A stretch of 64,000 nucleotides of DNA. Origin: Vreelandella aquamarina. GTDB taxonomy: Bacteria; Pseudomonadota; Gammaproteobacteria; Pseudomonadales; Halomonadaceae. The notes under the pieces were generated by a model, which worked only from the letters and a program-made list of their open reading frames with translations, was not told the origin of the DNA and did not search any database. Location of the stretch: assembly GCF_900110265.1 (NCBI RefSeq), contig NZ_FODB01000008.1, positions 19,379 to 83,378 on the forward strand, written 5' to 3'. Positions within the stretch are counted from its first letter, which is position 1. The number at the start of each line of letters is the position of its first letter. Both the position numbers and the translations under genes were made by a program. Shown one piece after another: positions 60,686 through 64,000 of the stretch.

Positions 60686-61729
60686 TTATTTCACGCCCTG
60701 CGTGACCTCCTCAAACCCTTGTAAGACGTTCACCACGTTGACCCCGATATCCTCAACGGCGTAGCCCCCTTCCATTAAAAACACGCAGGGTAGCCCAGCG
60801 GCCGCGAGACGTTGCCCAAGGGCAATAAAGTCGACGTGCTGAAAGGTAAACGCGCTGATCGGGTCACCTTCAAAAATATCCACACCCAGCGATACCACCA
60901 GCAATTCACACTCTGCTCTATGGATATGCGCCAGCGCCTCATCCAACGCGGCCATCCACGTCGCAACGGAGGTGCCCGGCGGCAGCGGGTAATTGATCGT
61001 GAAGCCTTCACCTACTCCTTCGCCGGTTTCGTCGGTGTAGCCCGAAAAGTAGGGGAAGGTCACGTCAGGGTCGCCGTGGAGCGAGGCGAACAGCACGTCG
61101 TCACGGCGATAGAAGATCTGCTGGGTGCCGTTACCGTGATGAAAATCCACGTCGAGAATCGCGACACGGCGCTTGCCAGCGTCCAGCGCGCGCTGGGCAG
61201 CGATGGCGGCATTATTAAAAAAGCAGTAGCCGCCAAATTGATCCACCGCTGCGTGGTGGCCCGGCGGACGGCACAGGCCGAAGGTCGGCTCGCCAGTGGC
61301 GAGGGTATGATCGATTGCCGCCAGCGCGGTATCTTTACTTGCCAAGGCAGCGGCAAAGGTGCCTTCCGTAATTGAGGTTTCAGCAGCAAGGGCGTAGTAG
61401 CCCAACTGGCCGCTCACCGACTGGGGAATACGGTCACCGCGCATCGTACGGGCTGGCCAGATATTGGGGATGGCCTCGCCCGCGTGGCCCGCCGCTTGCC
61501 ATGCCTGCCAGCAGTTTTCCAAGAACGCGACGTAATCAGCATCGTGAACCGCCAGTACGGGCGCAAGGCCGTAGTCACTGGGCGAACGAACTTCAAACGC
61601 GGCTTTGCTCAAGGCAGCCAATACCAAATCCATCCGCTCGGGGCGCTCAAAGGGGGTAACTAAAGCGCCATCGTGGAGTTCGCTACGGGCTTGGCGCTGG
61701 CGGCTACCTTCGGAAAAAAACGTTAGCAT
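60686..61729 (-). CDS. Histone deacetylase / acetylpolyamine amidohydrolase family enzyme
   Basis: A 347-residue zinc deacetylase. The catalytic His pair is H158-H159 in RPPGHHA, zinc ligands are D195 and H197 (DVDFHHGNG) and D284 (LGVDIFEGDP), and the transition-state tyrosine is in EGGYAVEDIG. The first 100 residues contain an insertion-rich segment as in acetylpolyamine amidohydrolases, which deacetylate putrescine, spermidine or similar amines. Acetylated-protein substrates are the alternative. AAGGAA lies five bases before the ATG. It follows the GIY-YIG gene by 13 bases. Confidence 0.9.
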   Translation of the reverse strand: MLTFFSEGSRQRQARSELHDGALVTPFERPERMDLVLAALSKAAFEVRSPSDYGLAPVLAVHDADYVAFLENCWQAWQAAGHAGEAIPNIWPARTMRGDRIPQSVSGQLGYYALAAETSITEGTFAAALASKDTALAAIDHTLATGEPTFGLCRPPGHHAAVDQFGGYCFFNNAAIAAQRALDAGKRRVAILDVDFHHGNGTQQIFYRRDDVLFASLHGDPDVTFPYFSGYTDETGEGVGEGFTINYPLPPGTSVATWMAALDEALAHIHRAECELLVVSLGVDIFEGDPISAFTFQHVDFIALGQRLAAAGLPCVFLMEGGYAVEDIGVNVVNVLQGFEEVTQGVK

Positions 61730-61742
61730 GCGGTTTCCTTAT

Positions 61743-62015
61743 TTATGCGTGATACGGCCAGTCAGCTGCCCAGCGACGCTTTTGGGCTGGGGTCTGCTGC
61801 TTTAACTGATACTCAGCACGGCTGGCAGCGGCACGGTCGGCAAAGGGTTGCGCGCCCAGAAGCGCCAGCGGCGGGTTTGCCCGGGTATAACGCGCGCCTT
61901 TACCCGCTGCATGGGCTTGGTAGCGTTTGGCGAGGTTGTTAGTAATCCCTACATAGGTACCGCGCCTACACTCAAGCAGGTACAAATACCATGGAGAAGT
62001 GGCTGTGTTTTCCAT
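61743..62015 (-). CDS. GIY-YIG nuclease-fold protein (YhbQ/UPF0213 type)
   Basis: A 90-residue single-domain protein. The GIY-YIG motif is present in modified form as YLYLLECRRGTYVGITNNLAKRYQAH, with the catalytic arginine (KRYQAHAAGKGARYTR) and a C-terminal Glu in SRAEYQLKQ. YhbQ-type proteins cut DNA with broad structural preference in E. coli, though their cell role is unclear. It begins nine bases after the stop of the interrupted cyclic-di-GMP gene and 13 before the deacetylase gene, so all three were one transcript before the insertion. Confidence 0.88.
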   Translation of the reverse strand: MENTATSPWYLYLLECRRGTYVGITNNLAKRYQAHAAGKGARYTRANPPLALLGAQPFADRAAASRAEYQLKQQTPAQKRRWAADWPYHA

Positions 62016-62024
62016 AGCGGCTCG

Positions 62025-63472
62025 TTAGCTGTTCGTAGAGGTAGACACTTCCTGTTCGGCCATTAAACGCTCAAGCTCTGCCAGCGGCATGGGTTTCGCT
62101 AGCCCAAAACCTTGGAATAAATCACAGCGGTACGCCAACAGTCGCTGATGCTGCTCGTTGGTTTCCACGCCTTCAGCCACCACATTAAGGCCTAGGTGAT
62201 GAGCCATGGAGATCACCCCCTGCACAATAGCTGAATCACCGTCGCTGTTGGTGATCTCACTGATAAAACTGCGATCAATTTTGATCGTGCTGATCGGCAA
62301 GTGCTTGAGATAGCTCAAACTTGAGTAGCCAGTACCAAAGTCATCAATCGACACACTGACCTGCATAGTGTGTAACTCATTAAGAATATTGATTGCTGCG
62401 TCGGTATTATCCATCAGGATGCCTTCGGTCAACTCTAGGGCCAACTGCTCTGCTGGCAATCCAGTATCCAATAACGTTTGACGCAGCGTGGCTAGAAAGC
62501 TGTCACGGTGGAACTGCAAAGGCGAAAGATTCACCGCGACCCGCAGCTCCCCCAACCCGCTGCGCTGTAACTTGAGCATATCCTTACAGGCCCGCTGCAG
62601 CACCCATTCGCTGATGGGCATAATTTGCCCAGTAGCCTCCGCCAAGGAAATAAAGCGGGCAGGGGAAATATAACCTTTAATAGGGTGCGGCCAGCGCAGC
62701 AGCGCCTCCACGCTGTCGATTCGCCCATGCCGGTTAAACAGCGGCTGATAATGCAATTCAAAGCCTTGGTGGTCGATGGCTTCCTGCAGGTCGTTACGCA
62801 GGCTGACCCGCTCGTTGGCCACTTCGTTGATGTCGTGGCTGAACCACGCATAGGCGTTACGGCCTTGCTGCTTCGCTTTGTACATCGCCATATCCGCTTG
62901 CTGAATCAGGGTTTGCGGCTGGGGAGTATCGGGCTGGCTCATGGCAATACCCACGCTGGCGGTCAAATACAGCTCATGGCCAGCAATACAGTAAGGCTTA
63001 GCGAGCGCTGGCAATAAACGCTCCGCCACGTCAATCACTTGCCCTTTATCAACGATATTAGTAAGCAGTAGTACAAATTCATCGCCCCCTAGCCGGGCAA
63101 CCGTATCCGCTTGCCGCAGGGCAGCATGCAGGCGCTTAGCGACCTCTATCAATACTTGGTCGCCCACTGCGTGCCCTAGCGTGTCATTGATTGGCTTGAA
63201 ATCATCTAGATCTACAAACAACACGCTAATGCGCTCACCACTTTCTTGGGCATGGGCGAACCGTTGATGCAGCTTTTCTTCAAACTGCATACGGTTGGGT
63301 AAGCGAGTGAGGTCATCGTGGGTGGCATGATAAGCAAGGCGTGCCTCATAAGCTTTATGCTGTGAGATATCGTGCTGTACACCTACAAAGTGGGTGATAT
63401 GCCCTTGGTCATCCCGCACTGGAGACACATATAAGTCGTTCCAGAACGGCGTGCCATCTTTGCGCTGACACT
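62025..63472 (-). pseudogene. PAS-GGDEF-EAL gene cut by an IS200/IS605-type insertion
   Basis: The 3' part of a cyclic-di-GMP gene. The frame is open to 63551, but its first 25 codons come from the end of the insertion sequence; native coding resumes at about 63472 with ECQRKDGTPFWNDLYVSPVRDDQGHITHFVGVQHDIS, the second half of a PAS domain. GGDEF follows intact (VARLGGDEF, with an RxxD inhibitory site RQAD before it), then EAL (SVEALLRW, DDFGTG, AEGVE). The sensory front and normal start are lost, so any product would be an unregulated fragment starting inside the element. I call it a broken gene rather than a functional CDS. Confidence 0.82.
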
Positions 63473-63620
63473 CCCCGCCCGCCGCGCTTCGCGCTTTGGG
63501 CGAGGGTTCTGAGATCACCCCCAGAACCTTCCTGCTTCCACACGCCTTCACTAGATAGCAGCTAGGCCGCTGCCCTCCGCTCCGGTCGCTCCACAGGCTA
63601 ACCCCGCCAGCCCGGCGGTT
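63473..63620 (-). ncRNA. Candidate omegaRNA scaffold overlapping the tnpB 3' end
   Basis: TnpB uses an RNA made from the element's right end, overlapping the 3' end of tnpB, with the guide taken from bases just outside the element. Here the two hairpins right of the tnpB stop are suitable scaffold stems, and the scaffold would end at the GGGCGGGG arm near 63473. The predicted guide is the next 16-20 bases of the interrupted gene (about 63453-63472, minus strand, beginning AGTGTCAGCGC). The 5' limit is a guess. Confidence 0.5.
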
Positions 63621-64000
63621 TGTATATTCCTGGCCGCGTTGATGTCGCGGTCAATGGGATAGCCGCAGCTTTCGCAGTGCCAGTGACGTTGCGACAGCGG
63701 CAGTTTCTCAACCTTGTAGCCACAGCCATGACACCGCTTGCTGCTGGGGAACCACTGGCTCACTTTCACCAGTTGGCGCCCCGCCCAGGCGGCCTTGTAT
63801 TCCAGTTGCCGGACGAACTCACCCCACCCGGCATCGCTAATGGATTTAGAAAGCCGTCTATTCTTGATCATACCAATGATATTAAGTGACTCGACGCACA
63901 GGACTTGGTTTTCGTTAATGAGTGCGCGGGTCGCTTTGTGGGTAGCGTCACGGCGACAGTCGGCGATCTTGGCATGTAGCCGTGCCACTTTCCGGCGGTG
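63551..64000 (-). CDS. tnpB: RNA-guided nuclease TnpB, C-terminal part
   Basis: The frame is open past the end of the window; HRRKVARLHAKIADCRRDATHKATRAL is the helical segment before RuvC II. RuvC II glutamate is in LCVESLN, the zinc finger is CHGCG...CESCG with all four cysteines, and the RuvC III aspartate is in DRDINAARNI. These are the hallmarks of TnpB, the ancestor of Cas12, which cuts DNA next to a TAM under omegaRNA guidance. The protein ends with an Ala/Gly-rich tail. The visible catalytic parts are intact, so the nuclease may be active; the first RuvC aspartate and N-terminal wedge lie outside the window. Confidence 0.93.
   Translation of the reverse strand, partial: HRRKVARLHAKIADCRRDATHKATRALINENQVLCVESLNIIGMIKNRRLSKSISDAGWGEFVRQLEYKAAWAGRQLVKVSQWFPSSKRCHGCGYKVEKLPLSQRHWHCESCGYPIDRDINAARNIQTAGLAGLACGATGAEGSGLAAI

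Larger units (their letters stand above)
63473..64000 (-). mobile_element. IS200/IS605-type element, right end and tnpB portion
   Basis: The right end of a transposon that continues past the window. It holds the 3' part of tnpB and about 78 bases of non-coding right end with two hairpins (GGTTCTG/CAGAACC, and CCTCGCCC/GGGCGGGG enclosing GCGC-GAA-GCGC). The right boundary is placed where the hairpin ends and the PAS coding sequence resumes, about 63472. Whether a tnpA transposase is present cannot be seen, so it could be an IS605-like or a tnpB-only (IS1341-type) element. Confidence 0.8.

Noticed and set aside
61743..62015. GIY-YIG protein as a restriction or homing enzyme
   Set aside because: It has only the small YhbQ-type domain and no target-recognition or methylase partner nearby.

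Overview
The window reads as a chromosomal segment of a moderately halophilic gammaproteobacterium, most likely Halomonas or a close relative. The evidence is a GC-rich sequence, an NhaD-type Na+/H+ antiporter, acidic protein tails, and a housekeeping gene order like that of Pseudomonas and E. coli but with its own features. Genus assignment is inference from protein character and gene order; no 16S gene is present.

Bases 1-33,400 are an almost unbroken core block. After the end of a thiolase gene and an MFS exporter, the minus strand carries, in transcription order: grpE-dnaK-dnaJ, a DUF2218 gene, dapB-carA-carB-greA, rlmE-ftsH-folP-glmM-tpiA-secG, tRNA-Leu(GAG), tRNA-fMet, and rimP-nusA-infB-rbfA-truB-rpsO-pnp. 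yhbY, recN, bamE and smpB-ssrA lie on the plus strand; fur, rnfH and ratA are interleaved on minus. Together these cover chaperones, lysine/arginine/pyrimidine entry steps, envelope precursor synthesis, protein export, transcription elongation, translation initiation, ribosome maturation, RNA decay and ribosome rescue. Two good sigma-32 promoters (grpE, dnaK), a promoter with a LexA-like box (recN) and a leader-ORF/terminator structure before carA are visible.

Bases 33,400-49,600 are more accessory: nhaD, a monooxygenase-fold membrane protein, small conserved or orphan proteins, an SprA-like HExxH protein, two composite cyclic-di-GMP proteins, a nitrate/nitrite-type (NIT) chemoreceptor, an NlpC/P60 lipoprotein, a PhoD-like phosphatase, and a PepSY / response regulator / histidine kinase operon facing a second, secreted PepSY protein. 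An 11-bp-phased direct repeat in the divergent gap is a good candidate operator for the regulator.

Bases 49,600-55,400 return to core genes: a DUF1853 gene containing a 15-bp tandem repeat, proB, obgE, rpmA-rplU, ispB and tRNA-Pro(CGG). Bases 55,400-62,015 hold a TSUP transporter, an overlapping pair encoding an XPD/DinG-type helicase with an N-terminal PD-(D/E)XK-like motif and a FAN1-type VRR-NUC nuclease (a probable DNA-repair module), an orphan gene, an acetylpolyamine/histone-deacetylase-family enzyme and a GIY-YIG protein.

The last 2 kb contain a PAS-GGDEF-EAL gene cut in its PAS domain by an IS200/IS605-type element. The 3' part of a TnpB gene with intact RuvC II/III and zinc-finger residues is present, followed by hairpins at the right end that look like an omegaRNA scaffold. 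The first bases of the interrupted gene would then be the guide. This TnpB-omegaRNA insertion and the helicase/FAN1 pair are the most interesting items. I saw no CRISPR array, prophage or rRNA.
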